Assembly: GCF_035195345.1 (NCBI RefSeq)
Contig: NZ_CP136574.1
Location: 2,285,871 to 2,349,870 of the forward strand
Length of the DNA: 64,000 nt
Source: Flavobacterium sp.
GTDB lineage: Bacteria > Bacteroidota > Bacteroidia > Flavobacteriales > Flavobacteriaceae
Direction of reading: 5' to 3'
This document shows, piece by piece, positions 1 to 9,128 of this stretch; position 1 is the first letter of the stretch, and the number at the start of each line of letters is the position of its first letter. Both the position numbers and the translations under genes were made by a program. The notes below the pieces were generated by a model. The model was not told the DNA's origin. It did not search any database and saw only the letters and a list, made by a program, of their open reading frames with translations.

Positions 1-2
1 AA

Positions 3-851
3 AAAGTATTGGATAATTTATCTACAGAAACGGTAAACCAAAAAGCACAAGAAGAATTTGATACTTTCGTTCAGAAATTAAAAATGATTGGGCTTAATGT
101 TGTAGTAGTTGACGATACTTTAAGTCCAGATACCCCTGATAGTATTTTTCCAAACAATTGGATTTCTTTTCATGAAAATGGAGATGTAGTGTTGTATCCT
201 ATGTTTGCTGAAAATCGCCGTTTAGAAAGAAGAGAAGATGTCTTAGATACGTTAGAAGAAAAAGGATTTCTTATCAATGAAATAATGGATTATACTTCTG
301 CTGAAGAAGATGATGTTTTTTTAGAAGGAACAGGAAGTATTGTTTTAGACAGAGCGAATGGTAAAGCTTATTGTGCATTATCTCCAAGAGCAGATGAAGA
401 ACTTTTTATCGAATTTTGTGAAGATTTCGAATTTACACCCGTTATTTTTGAAGCATTCCAAACCGTAAATGGGGAAAGAAAACACATTTATCATACGAAT
501 GTAATTATGTGTGTGGGAGAAACTTTTGCTGTTATTTGTGCCGATTGCATTGATGATAAGAAAGAACGTAAAATGGTGTTAGATAGTTTAAAAGGGGATG
601 AAAAAGAAGTAATTCTAATTACAGAAGACCAAGTAAATAGTTTTGCTGGAAATATGTTGGAAGTAAAAGGAACTGATGATAGAAGATATTTAATCATGAG
701 TGCCTCGGCACACCAAAGTTTGACTAAAAAGCAAATTGCACAATTAGAAGAACATGTTACCATTTTAAGTTCAAGTTTAGATACAATCGAAGCTTGTGGA
801 GGTGGAAGTGCTCGTTGTATGATGGCAGAAATTTTCTTGCCAAAAGCATAA
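3..851 (+). CDS. ctlX: CtlX-type citrulline/arginine deiminase-superfamily hydrolase (5' truncated)
   Basis: The reading frame is open to the left window edge, so the true N-terminus (probably 20-30 residues) lies outside; the first TTG in the frame is internal. The protein belongs to the guanidino-group-modifying superfamily. Visible hallmarks are FPNNW near the start, an FLEGTGS segment with acidic residues before it, a conserved HTNV histidine, and a C-terminal CGGGSARC segment that carries the nucleophilic cysteine. In characterised relatives CtlX hydrolyses L-citrulline to ornithine, CO2 and ammonia in the cytoplasm. The substrate here is inferred from the family; an arginine deiminase or dimethylargininase activity is the alternative. 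It ends at a strong bidirectional terminator shared with the convergent gene that follows. Family membership is solid, the exact substrate less so. Confidence 0.85.
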   Translation, partial: KVLDNLSTETVNQKAQEEFDTFVQKLKMIGLNVVVVDDTLSPDTPDSIFPNNWISFHENGDVVLYPMFAENRRLERREDVLDTLEEKGFLINEIMDYTSAEEDDVFLEGTGSIVLDRANGKAYCALSPRADEELFIEFCEDFEFTPVIFEAFQTVNGERKHIYHTNVIMCVGETFAVICADCIDDKKERKMVLDSLKGDEKEVILITEDQVNSFAGNMLEVKGTDDRRYLIMSASAHQSLTKKQIAQLEEHVTILSSSLDTIEACGGGSARCMMAEIFLPKA

Positions 852-873
852 TTAAATTGATATCATAAAGCAA

Positions 874-901
874 AAGCCTGATTTTTATTAAAATCAGGCT
901 T
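874..901. terminator. Bidirectional intrinsic terminator between convergent genes
   Basis: A perfect 12-bp stem (874-885 with 890-901) closes a 4-nt loop and is followed by a T-run on the plus strand and an equivalent run on the minus strand. It lies between the ctlX stop (851) and the stop of the leftward SDR gene (905), so it can end transcription from both sides. Confidence 0.85.
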
Positions 902-904
902 TTT

Positions 905-2326
905 TTATTTTGTAATATTTTTTATCATTCCTCCAAAAATAAAAAAGTGAAATGGAACTAAACTGTACCAATACATTCTTCCTAATAATCCTTTAGGTCT
1001 AAAAGTTGCAATTTGATGTAGTTTGTTTTCTTTGTCAATTCTAAATTCAAGCCAAGCTTCTCCGGGTAAACGCATTTCTGCATATAAAAGTAAACGTTTT
1101 TCTTCTTTATCGGCAACTAAAACGCGCCAAAAATCTAGTGCATCTCCATTGTCTAAATGAGTTGGATGTGTTCTTCCTCTTCGTAAACCTACGCCTCCAA
1201 ACAATTTATCTAAAAAGCCACGAATTCGCCACATCCAGTTTCCATAATACCAACCTTTGTCGCCACCGATAGACCAAATATTGTTGAGTGTTTTTTCAAC
1301 ATTGTTCACAGATTTAATTTTATGATCTTTTAAGCAGCCATAAGTTGGAATTTGAATAAATTCTGAAAAATTTTCTTGAAAACTACTACTTACCAAGCTG
1401 TCTTTCCAGCTTGAAATAACCAAGTTTTGTTCCATTTTTAAGAAAGCTAATTTAATAGCATCTACATAAGTAATTGGTTGGATGTTTAATGCTTTTTGTA
1501 GGTCATTGTTTTGACAAACAACTTCCATTTTCATACTATCTACCAAATTCACAGCTAGTTTATAAGACGTAGAAGTGACAAAATACAACCAATAGGATGA
1601 AAGCTTTGGTGACATAATTGGGAGTGTGAAAATCCAAAGCTTGATGCCTCTTGTTTTTGAATACAACAACATCATTTCTTTGTAAGTAATCACATTAGGT
1701 CCGCCAATATCGTAGGATTTATTGTAATGTTCTTCCTTTAGTAAAACACCTGTTAAATAATGAATAACATCACGAATGGCTATGGGTTGGCATTTCGTTA
1801 AAACCCATTTTGGAGTTACCATTACGGGTAGTTTTTCGCATAAATCACGAATAATTTCAAAAGACGAACTTCCTGAGCCAACTATAATTCCTGCACGAAG
1901 TACGGTAGTGTTGAAATTGCCTTCAAATAAAATATCTTCAACGTTTTTTCTGGATTGTAAATGTTTGGAAAGTTCCGAATTGTTAACAATACCACTTAAA
2001 TACACCACTTGTTTAACCCCAATTTCATTCATGTAAATATTGAAATTTTGGGCAGATTTCCCTTCCATAACATCAAAATCTGAAATAGAAGAGGTCATTG
2101 AATGTATCAAGTAATAGGCAACATCTATTTGTTTTGGAATGTTTTCTAAGTCTATTGGGTGTAAAAAATCTACTTCCCAAAGTGTTACTTTTTCTAAAGT
2201 TGCTTTGTCAAGTCCTAAACGGTTTTTGTCTCTTACGCAACAAACAACTTCGTGACCTTGCGAAAGAAGTTCAGGGAGTAATCTTCGTCCAACGTAACCA
2301 TTAGCACCAGTTAGTAAAATTCGCAT
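905..2326 (-). CDS. SDR-family NAD(P)-binding oxidoreductase with C-terminal DUF2867 domain
   Basis: The 473-residue protein starts with a Rossmann dinucleotide-binding loop (TGANGYVG, residues 7-14) of the atypical/extended SDR type, including an HSM segment near residue 75. After about residue 310 it continues into a region with conserved W and GLRRGR, typical of DUF2867. The two-domain NmrA-like/DUF2867 layout and the length agree with a conserved but uncharacterised Bacteroidota family. The reaction and substrate are unknown. It is followed on its own strand by the bidirectional terminator at 874-901 and preceded, 29 bp upstream, by the marC-like gene, so the two may be co-transcribed. 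Confidence 0.8.
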   Translation of the reverse strand: MRILLTGANGYVGRRLLPELLSQGHEVVCCVRDKNRLGLDKATLEKVTLWEVDFLHPIDLENIPKQIDVAYYLIHSMTSSISDFDVMEGKSAQNFNIYMNEIGVKQVVYLSGIVNNSELSKHLQSRKNVEDILFEGNFNTTVLRAGIIVGSGSSSFEIIRDLCEKLPVMVTPKWVLTKCQPIAIRDVIHYLTGVLLKEEHYNKSYDIGGPNVITYKEMMLLYSKTRGIKLWIFTLPIMSPKLSSYWLYFVTSTSYKLAVNLVDSMKMEVVCQNNDLQKALNIQPITYVDAIKLAFLKMEQNLVISSWKDSLVSSSFQENFSEFIQIPTYGCLKDHKIKSVNNVEKTLNNIWSIGGDKGWYYGNWMWRIRGFLDKLFGGVGLRRGRTHPTHLDNGDALDFWRVLVADKEEKRLLLYAEMRLPGEAWLEFRIDKENKLHQIATFRPKGLLGRMYWYSLVPFHFFIFGGMIKNITK

Positions 2327-2355
2327 TTTTCTTTTAAAGGTACAAAATAGAATGG

Positions 2356-2979
2356 TTAAATGCCTCTAACAATAGTTAAAATAGCACTTATAATATATTG
2401 AATACCAATTGCAATGGTTAAGAAACCAATAATTCTTGAGATGGCCACAATTCCAGAAGATCCTAACATTTTAGCCAAATAGTGTGCGCTACGAAGTATA
2501 ATATAAATAGTTACAGCAACTACAGCTATTGCAAAGGTAGAAATTATGATTTCAGTAGAGGTGTTGTGTTCTTGGTGAAAAGCTATTAATAGCGATATAG
2601 AACCTGGTCCTGCTAACATTGGCATTGCTAATGGCGTTAAGGCAATATGGGTTCTGTTTTGTACTTCTTTTTGTACTTTTTTATTAATTCCTTTGTTTTT
2701 GCTAAAGTTTCCGTTCAATAGTCCAAAGCCGGAACTTGTAATGATAATTCCTCCAGCAATTCGTAAAGCAGTAATGGTTATTCCAAAGAAACTCAATACA
2801 TATTGGCCTATAAAAAATGAAATTATTAATATGATCAGAACGTTAATACTTGTAATTAATGAAACTTTTGCTCTTTCTCCACTTGTATAGCCTTCTGTTA
2901 AAGCAACGAAAATAGGAACGGTTCCAATTGGATTTAATACTGAAAATAATGCAGCAAATAGATAAATAAATAATTCCAT
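2356..2979 (-). CDS. MarC-family (UPF0056) integral membrane protein
   Basis: The 207-residue, very hydrophobic protein has about six membrane segments. The family signatures are visible: NPIGTVPIF near the N-terminus, RIAGGIII in the middle, and AMPMLAGPGSIS around residues 117-128. MarC-family proteins sit in the inner membrane. The name comes from an old link to multiple antibiotic resistance that was later withdrawn, so no transport substrate should be assumed. It lies 29 bp upstream of the SDR/DUF2867 gene on the same strand. Confidence 0.85.
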   Translation of the reverse strand: MELFIYLFAALFSVLNPIGTVPIFVALTEGYTSGERAKVSLITSINVLIILIISFFIGQYVLSFFGITITALRIAGGIIITSSGFGLLNGNFSKNKGINKKVQKEVQNRTHIALTPLAMPMLAGPGSISLLIAFHQEHNTSTEIIISTFAIAVVAVTIYIILRSAHYLAKMLGSSGIVAISRIIGFLTIAIGIQYIISAILTIVRGI

Positions 2980-3134
2980 TAATATTTTGTTTGTTAATGC
3001 TAATATAGGCTATTTATTTATAAACTCAATATCAAATATTCATTTAAATGTTATTTTGTTACACTAAATGGTAGATTGTAATTGATGAATTTTAATAAAT
3101 TATTCGTAACTTTAGAAGGTTAAAACACAATATC

Positions 3135-3491
3135 ATGAAAACATTAGTTATTGGTGCTTCAGCAAATAAAGAGCGCTATTCGTATAAAGCCATTCACAGT
3201 TTAGTAGATAAAAGTCATCAAGTTGTTGCCATAGGAGCCAAAAAAGGAATGGCATTTGACATACCAATTGAGACTGAAAAATTTGATTTTCATGCTGTAG
3301 ATACAGTTACATTATACATAAATTCAAAAGCACAGGAAGAGTATTACGACTATATTTTATCGCTAAAGCCAAGACGCGTAATTTTTAATCCTGGAACTGA
3401 AAATCCTGAATTTTATAAAATCCTAGAAGCAAATAATATTAAATACGAAGTAGCTTGTACTTTGGTTTTATTGGCTACAAATCAATATTAA
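3135..3491 (+). CDS. CoA-binding (YccU-like) protein
   Basis: This 118-residue single-domain protein has a Rossmann-like start (VIGASANKERYS) and a late NPGTENPEF segment, as in the CoA-binding domain family related to the N-terminus of succinyl-CoA synthetase alpha subunits. It is the usual size for the stand-alone family, whose function is not established. An upstream TATTCG-like element at about 3099 may be its -7 promoter. Its stop codon overlaps that of the convergent symporter gene by four bases. Confidence 0.8.
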   Translation: MKTLVIGASANKERYSYKAIHSLVDKSHQVVAIGAKKGMAFDIPIETEKFDFHAVDTVTLYINSKAQEEYYDYILSLKPRRVIFNPGTENPEFYKILEANNIKYEVACTLVLLATNQY

Positions 3492-4984
3492 AATGTAGTT
3501 TTACTTGTAGCGGGTTTGCTAATGATTAATAATCCGATAAATGTGATAATTCCGTTTATGATGATTAATTCGTTGTCAATTACGTACTCTCCAAAAAGAG
3601 CTGCTGAATTTTTAACCAATAAAAAGCAAACTAAAGGAGAAATTACACAAATGACAGGGGCTAATTTGTCATGAACGGTTTTCGATTTCATAAATAACCC
3701 AAAAGCATATAGTCCTAAAAGAGGTCCGTAAGTATAACTTGCGACTTTAAAAATCATCGTTACTACCGATTTGTCGTTAAGCGAGTTAAAAATAATAATC
3801 ACCAAAAACATCAATATTGAAAATCCAACATGTACCAAATGACGAGTTCTAACGGTGTTTGGTTTGTTTTGATTTTCAACTTTGTCCATTCCAAGAAAAT
3901 CTACACAAAATGAAGTGGTTAACGCCGTTAAAGCAGAATCGGTTGTGGCAAAAGTGGCTGCGGTTAATCCTAATAAAAACACTATTGCAGGAAAGATGTT
4001 TAAATGGTTAAAAGCGATTTCCGGAAACAATAAATCGGTTCGTTTTACACCATCCACCATAGGCACTGCAATTCCATTTTTTTCGGCATATAAATAAAGA
4101 AGAGCGCCTACACTTAAAAAGAAAATGTTAATTAGGACAAAAATTCCTGTGAACGTAAACATGTTTTTTTGTGCTTCGCCAATATTGGCACAACTTAAAT
4201 TCTTTTGCATTAGGTCTTGGTCTAATCCTACCATTGCTATGGTTACAAATATCCCACCTAAAATTTGTTTCCAAAAATAATTTCCTTTCAAATAATCTTC
4301 AAAAAAGAAAACTTTAGAATAGTTGCTTTTTTTTACGGTTTCAAAGGCATCTATGAAACCTAAATCCAAACTATTACAAATGAAAATAATGGTTAAAAAT
4401 ACTGAAGAAACTAAGAAAAAAGTTTGTAAAGTGTCTGTAATAATTATCGTTTTTAAACCACCACGATAGGTATAAGCAAATATTAAAGCTAATGAGATTA
4501 AAACCGTTACAGCAAATGGGACGTTGTATTCGTCGAAAACAAATCGTTGTAATACAATAATGACCAAATATAAACGAAATGCAGAACCTATAGTTCTACT
4601 GATTAAGAATATGGTTGCGGCAGTTTTATAACTTACAATCCCTAATCGCTGCTCGATATAACTGTATATAGAGGTTAAGTTCATGCGATAATAAAGTGGG
4701 AGTAAAATGGTTGCAATAATTATAAAACCAATAGCATTTCCGAGTACAAATTGAAAATATTTAAATTGAAAATCAGGATTTCCAACTTCACCAGGAACTG
4801 AAATAAAAGTCACGCCAGATAGAGCGGTGCCAATCATTCCAAAAGCCACTAAGTACCATTTAGCATTTTTATTTGCTTTAAAAAATGCTTCGTTACTACT
4901 ATCTTTTTTACTTACTAGATTTGATATAAGAATAAGAATTCCGAAATATATGATAATAATAGCTAGAATAATTCCTGATGACAT
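3488..4984 (-). CDS. Sodium:solute symporter family (SSS) transporter
   Basis: The frame can be opened back to 5035, but the ATG at 4984 is preferred: it begins directly with a hydrophobic first helix (SSGIILAIIIIYFGI), whereas the 17 residues upstream are irregular. The resulting protein of about 498 residues has roughly 13 membrane segments. It carries SSS-family landmarks such as GTALSGVTFISVPGE near the start and TAATFATTDSALTALTTSF in the centre. It should import a solute with Na+ across the inner membrane. Flavobacterial relatives are often annotated only as sodium:solute symporters, and the substrate cannot be read from the sequence. Its last codon overlaps the end of the convergent CoA-binding gene. 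Confidence 0.85.
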   Translation of the reverse strand: MSSGIILAIIIIYFGILILISNLVSKKDSSNEAFFKANKNAKWYLVAFGMIGTALSGVTFISVPGEVGNPDFQFKYFQFVLGNAIGFIIIATILLPLYYRMNLTSIYSYIEQRLGIVSYKTAATIFLISRTIGSAFRLYLVIIVLQRFVFDEYNVPFAVTVLISLALIFAYTYRGGLKTIIITDTLQTFFLVSSVFLTIIFICNSLDLGFIDAFETVKKSNYSKVFFFEDYLKGNYFWKQILGGIFVTIAMVGLDQDLMQKNLSCANIGEAQKNMFTFTGIFVLINIFFLSVGALLYLYAEKNGIAVPMVDGVKRTDLLFPEIAFNHLNIFPAIVFLLGLTAATFATTDSALTALTTSFCVDFLGMDKVENQNKPNTVRTRHLVHVGFSILMFLVIIIFNSLNDKSVVTMIFKVASYTYGPLLGLYAFGLFMKSKTVHDKLAPVICVISPLVCFLLVKNSAALFGEYVIDNELIIINGIITFIGLLIISKPATSKTTF

Positions 4985-5114
4985 AATTGTGTTTTTATTT
5001 AGGCTAAAATAGAAATAAATCATAAAATTGAGCACAGAAAATAGAAAAAAGACAGAATGAAGAACTTTCTACACTTCTGTTTTCTATAATCTCTTTTCTT
5101 TTTTCAAAATTAAC

Positions 5115-5122
5115 TACTTTTG
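5115..5122 (+). promoter_or_regulatory. -7 element (TACTTTTG) abutting the recR start
   Basis: TACTTTTG matches the Bacteroidota -7 consensus TAnnTTTG, and the recR ATG follows after only four bases. Transcription normally starts a few bases past this element, so recR may be transcribed with almost no 5' leader. No clear -33 TTG is seen at the expected distance. Confidence 0.55.
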
Positions 5123-5126
5123 CTAA

Positions 5127-5744
5127 ATGGAATTTCCTTCAAAATTAGTAGAAAATGCGGTCAACGAAATGTCTCAATTGCCAGGTATTGGTAAAAGAAC
5201 GGCGTTACGATTGGTTTTACATTTGTTAAAACAACCGATTGAGCAAACTGAGTTGCTGTCTTCTGCATTAACAACTATGCGAAATGATATTCAATACTGT
5301 AAAGAATGTAATACAATTTCAGATGATGAAATTTGTGGAATTTGCTCAAGTGTTTCTAGAGATAAGTCGCTAATTTGTGTAGTGGAAGATGTTAGAGATG
5401 TTATGGCCATTGAAAATACAGGAATGTATAAAGGGGTTTATCATGTTTTGGGAGGGAAAATTTCTCCTATTGAAGGAATTGGGCCAAGTCAGTTAAAAAT
5501 CACTTCTCTTGTTGAAAAGGTAAAAGAAGGGAAGATAAATGAAATAATATTTGCTTTAAGTTCAACAATGGAAGGCGATACCACTAATTTTTATATTTTT
5601 AGACAAATTAAGGAATATGGTGTAAAAACATCCACAATTGCAAGAGGAATTGCTGTTGGAGATGAATTGGAATATGCAGACGAAGTTACCCTTGGACGAA
5701 GTTTATTGAATAGAATTCCTTTTGAAGGCTTTATTAAACAATAA
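5127..5744 (+). CDS. recR: Recombination protein RecR
   Basis: The 205-residue protein has the complete RecR layout: a helix-hairpin-helix (LPGIGKRTA, residues 18-26), a four-cysteine zinc site (C58, C61, C70, C73), a Toprim domain from about residue 81 (VVEDVRD, then an EGD segment) and a C-terminal conserved YADEVTLGRSL. RecR acts with RecO, and with RecF in many bacteria, to load RecA onto SSB-coated single-stranded DNA. Length is normal and no key residue is missing. The start is supported by the adjacent -7 element, which implies a very short or absent leader. Confidence 0.97.
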   Translation: MEFPSKLVENAVNEMSQLPGIGKRTALRLVLHLLKQPIEQTELLSSALTTMRNDIQYCKECNTISDDEICGICSSVSRDKSLICVVEDVRDVMAIENTGMYKGVYHVLGGKISPIEGIGPSQLKITSLVEKVKEGKINEIIFALSSTMEGDTTNFYIFRQIKEYGVKTSTIARGIAVGDELEYADEVTLGRSLLNRIPFEGFIKQ

Positions 5745-5801
5745 TTGGTAAAATTTTACATCAATTTAATGGAATAACTTCATTATTTTAATTGTAAAAA
5801 C

Positions 5802-5809
5802 TATATTTG
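5802..5809 (+). promoter_or_regulatory. -7 promoter element (TATATTTG) of the capsule export operon
   Basis: A perfect TAnnTTTG match lies 65 bp upstream of the Wza-type gene. The 14-nt string TATATTTGTTACCT that begins here recurs exactly at 60311, downstream of the glycan cluster. No convincing -33 TTTG is seen at the usual 19-20 bp. Confidence 0.6.
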
Positions 5810-5874
5810 TTACCTTAAATGTGACATAGTATTTTAGTGTTAAAATGCAACCACAGTTTACGAAATGACTACTT

Positions 5875-6669
5875 ATGAAAAAAATAGTTTTTTTAGCATT
5901 ATTTGCTGTTATATTTACCTCGTGCATTTCTACTAAGGATATAACATATTTACAACCAAGCACTATAGTAAAGTCAGATTCAATTAAAGTTAGTCAAGAA
6001 AATTCAAAGCCATATAGGATTCAAATAAGTGATATTTTAAGTATTAATATTAAGGCTTTAGATCAAAAATTAGTTGAAATGTTTTCCGTCCCTACTGCAG
6101 GTTCATTTCAAGTGCAACAATCGCCACAGACTTTGTATTATAGTGGATATACGGTGGATGATCATGGGAATATTAGAGTTCCTATTTTGGGAGAAGTTAA
6201 TGTTTTAGGTTTTACTACTGAAGAGGTCAGACAAAAAATCGAAAAGCAATTATTAGAAGAATATTTTAGAAAAGAGGCGAATATTTTTGTAACGGTAAAA
6301 TTGGCTGGTTTAAGGTATACGATTAATGGCGAAATAGGTAAGCCAGGAACAAATGTTTTGTTTCAAGATAGAGCAACAATTATGGAAGCAATTGCAAATT
6401 CCGGAGATATTCCTATTACTGGTAATAGAAAAGAAGTACAGATTATTAGAAAGTTTCCACACGGCTTTGAAACATATAGTATTAATTTAACAGATGCAAA
6501 TGCGATTAATTCTCCTTATTTTTATATTCAACCAAACGATTATATAATAGTTAAACCATTGAAACAAAAAACATGGGGTACTGGAGTTACAGGTGTGCAG
6601 TCTGTTGCTACAATAATGACCGCTATATCTTTAATAACAACATTGATAGTGTTATCTAAAACATTATAA
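5875..6669 (+). CDS. wza: Wza-type polysaccharide export outer-membrane lipoprotein (OPX family)
   Basis: The 264-residue protein has a lipoprotein signal peptide ending in a lipobox (FTSC, lipidated Cys about residue 17). A polysaccharide-export (Poly_export) domain follows around residues 45-145 (IQISDILSI, then GNIRVPILGEV) and an SLBB-type segment (YTINGEIGKPG). A hydrophobic C-terminal helix fits a short OPX protein with an outer-membrane-spanning helix. OPX proteins form the outer-membrane exit for capsule or exopolysaccharide and dock onto the Wzc-type co-polymerase, which is encoded 7 bp downstream. It is the first gene of a three-gene operon ending with ugd. Confidence 0.92.
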   Translation: MKKIVFLALFAVIFTSCISTKDITYLQPSTIVKSDSIKVSQENSKPYRIQISDILSINIKALDQKLVEMFSVPTAGSFQVQQSPQTLYYSGYTVDDHGNIRVPILGEVNVLGFTTEEVRQKIEKQLLEEYFRKEANIFVTVKLAGLRYTINGEIGKPGTNVLFQDRATIMEAIANSGDIPITGNRKEVQIIRKFPHGFETYSINLTDANAINSPYFYIQPNDYIIVKPLKQKTWGTGVTGVQSVATIMTAISLITTLIVLSKTL

Positions 6670-6676
6670 GAATAAG

Positions 6677-9118
6677 ATGCTAGATACCAAAGATTTTAAT
6701 TTTTTTGAATCACATAATTCTTTTGATTTTAAAGGGTTTCTTTTTAAAATTACTGGATGTTGGAAGTGGTTTGTTTTGTCACTTGGAATCACTTTCTTAT
6801 TTGCATACAATGTAAATATTAGAAAGGAAAGTATGTATGGGATGGAATCATTAATTATTGTGGAAGATCAAAACAATCCCTTTTTTACTTCAAATACTAG
6901 TTTAGTTTTTAATTGGGGAGGCACATCTGATAAAGTGCAAACAATTATTACAAGTTTAAAGTCTCGTTCACATAATGAAATTGTAGTTGATAAATTACAG
7001 TATTACATAAAGTATTTAAAGCAAGATGAATATTTTTTCAAAGATGCATATGGGGAAGTCCCTTTCTATGTTGAAATTGATAAATCAAAAGGGCAATTGT
7101 TTGATAAGCTAATAAAAATTACTTTTTTGTCCCCTTCTCAATACAAGTTAAGTATAGATTTTGGGGAATCAACAAGTGCGTCATTAATTCAATACTCTGA
7201 TGTTATAATTAAACCTGTTAATGTTTCTGGAGGGGAGTTTAATAGAATTTTTAAAATTAATGAGTCTGTTGATCTGCCTTTTTTAAAATTTAAATTAATT
7301 ATTAAACCTGAAGCATTTGAATTTACAAATCAAGAATATTTCATTCGATTCGATGATTTTAATAATACAGTAGCAAATTATAGAGCAATTGATGTAAGTG
7401 CAGATGCTAAAGCATTATCAATTGTCCGTTTACAATTAGAGGGTTCAAATAAGTATAGATTAGTAGAATATTTAAACACGACAGTAGAAGAATTAAAAAA
7501 CATTCAATTAGCTAGTAAAAATCAGTTTGCAAATAACACAATTAGCTTTATAGATAGTACTTTAATAGAAATGGAAGGGCAAATAAAAAATGCCGAAAAT
7601 GAGTTAAAGGAGTTTAGAAAAGGAAAAAATATATTAGAATTAGAAGAAGAAGTTGGCGGTAATCTACTAAGCCAAAAGTTGTCTGGATATGATGTGGAGA
7701 AAGATGCTATCAATAGAAAAATTGCGTATTATAATTTACTTAAAAATTATTTAGAAAAAACAACCGATTATTCTAAATTACCTGCCCCAAGTGTTGCAGG
7801 AATTGATGATCCTAATGTCGTTAGTAATGTTTCTAAATTGATTGTTCTTTCAGCTGATAGAGCCAACTTATCCTATACAGTGAAGAATAAAAAAATGTTT
7901 TCTGAATTTGATGTCGAAATGGAATCTATTAAAAAAGTACTGTTAGAAAATATTGCAAGTTCAAAAAGTGCTTTGTCTTTAAATTTGTCATTAATTAATA
8001 AGAATATTACTAAAGCTGAAGGCGAAGCAAGTTTATTACCCGAAAATAAACAAGAGCACATCAAGATAACTCGTAATTATAATTTAAAAGATAAGATATA
8101 TAGTACTTTTTTAGAAAAAAGGAGTGAGGCTGAAATTGTAAAAGCAGCAAATATTTCGGATATTAAATTTTTAGATCCTGCTAAAGATATTGGTGGTGGA
8201 TTGAGGGGGCCAAAAACAAGCATTAATTATATTTTAGCTGCTTTTTTAGGTGTATTGGTTCCGTTACTTGTTATATTTGTTATGGTTTTAATAGACAACA
8301 ATGTAAACACAATTGAGGATATTAAAAAAATGACTAAAATTCCTGTAATCGGAATAGTAGGTAATAAAGTTTCAGATTCTAATTTGTCAGTTTTTGAAAT
8401 GCCAAAATCTGCATTGGCTGAATCGTTTAGATCCATTCGTTCTTCTTTGCAGTTTATGTATAAAAAGCAGCAGAAAGTAGGTGCGAAAATTGTAATGATA
8501 ACTTCATCTGTTAGTGGCGAAGGAAAAACGTTTTGTTCAATAAATTTGGCTACTGTTTTTGCTTTAAGTGATAAAAAGACTGTAATTGTTGGTTTGGATT
8601 TAAGAAAGCCTAGAATATTTGATGATTTTCACATTGATAACGTTATGGGTGTTGTAAATTATTTAATTGGGCAAAAAACAATTAATGAGGTGACACAAAG
8701 TACTCATATTCCATTTTTAGATGTTATTTCTTCTGGACCTATTCCACCGAATCCTTCTGAGTTATTAATGAGTGACGCCATGCATGAAATGATTCAAGAG
8801 CTAAAAGCTAAATATGATTATATTGTTTTAGACACGCCACCAGTAGGGTTGGTTTCTGATGCTTTAGAATTAGCTCAATTTTGTGATGCTACAATATATG
8901 TTGCCAGACAAGGCTTTACAAAGAAAGGCATGTTAAATGTTGTTAATGAAAAACATAAAAGAGGGGAATTACATAATATTAGTATTTTGTTTAATGGCTT
9001 TAGCAATAATGCTAAAAATGGTTATGCATATGGTTATGGTGTTTATGGAGAAGGGTATCATAATGAAAAAGTAAAGAATAAAGTGTGGAAAAAAATTATT
9101 AATAGATTTAAAAAATAA
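6677..9118 (+). CDS. wzc: Wzc-type polysaccharide co-polymerase / BY-kinase (tyrosine autokinase)
   Basis: This 813-residue protein combines a Wzz-like chain-length domain with a bacterial tyrosine kinase. The first membrane helix is near residues 31-48, a periplasmic coiled-coil-rich region follows, and the second helix is near 515-540. The cytoplasmic kinase shows Walker A (GEGKT in the segment 609-618), Walker A' (GLDLRKPR about 639-646) and Walker B (YIVLDTPP about 715-722). A tyrosine cluster (YAYGYGVYGEGY) close to the C-terminus is the usual autophosphorylation target. It would control polymer length and export together with the Wza-type protein upstream. No low-molecular-weight tyrosine phosphatase (Wzb) gene is in the window. 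Confidence 0.93.
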   Translation: MLDTKDFNFFESHNSFDFKGFLFKITGCWKWFVLSLGITFLFAYNVNIRKESMYGMESLIIVEDQNNPFFTSNTSLVFNWGGTSDKVQTIITSLKSRSHNEIVVDKLQYYIKYLKQDEYFFKDAYGEVPFYVEIDKSKGQLFDKLIKITFLSPSQYKLSIDFGESTSASLIQYSDVIIKPVNVSGGEFNRIFKINESVDLPFLKFKLIIKPEAFEFTNQEYFIRFDDFNNTVANYRAIDVSADAKALSIVRLQLEGSNKYRLVEYLNTTVEELKNIQLASKNQFANNTISFIDSTLIEMEGQIKNAENELKEFRKGKNILELEEEVGGNLLSQKLSGYDVEKDAINRKIAYYNLLKNYLEKTTDYSKLPAPSVAGIDDPNVVSNVSKLIVLSADRANLSYTVKNKKMFSEFDVEMESIKKVLLENIASSKSALSLNLSLINKNITKAEGEASLLPENKQEHIKITRNYNLKDKIYSTFLEKRSEAEIVKAANISDIKFLDPAKDIGGGLRGPKTSINYILAAFLGVLVPLLVIFVMVLIDNNVNTIEDIKKMTKIPVIGIVGNKVSDSNLSVFEMPKSALAESFRSIRSSLQFMYKKQQKVGAKIVMITSSVSGEGKTFCSINLATVFALSDKKTVIVGLDLRKPRIFDDFHIDNVMGVVNYLIGQKTINEVTQSTHIPFLDVISSGPIPPNPSELLMSDAMHEMIQELKAKYDYIVLDTPPVGLVSDALELAQFCDATIYVARQGFTKKGMLNVVNEKHKRGELHNISILFNGFSNNAKNGYAYGYGVYGEGYHNEKVKNKVWKKIINRFKK

Positions 9119-9128
9119 ATTTTATAAA

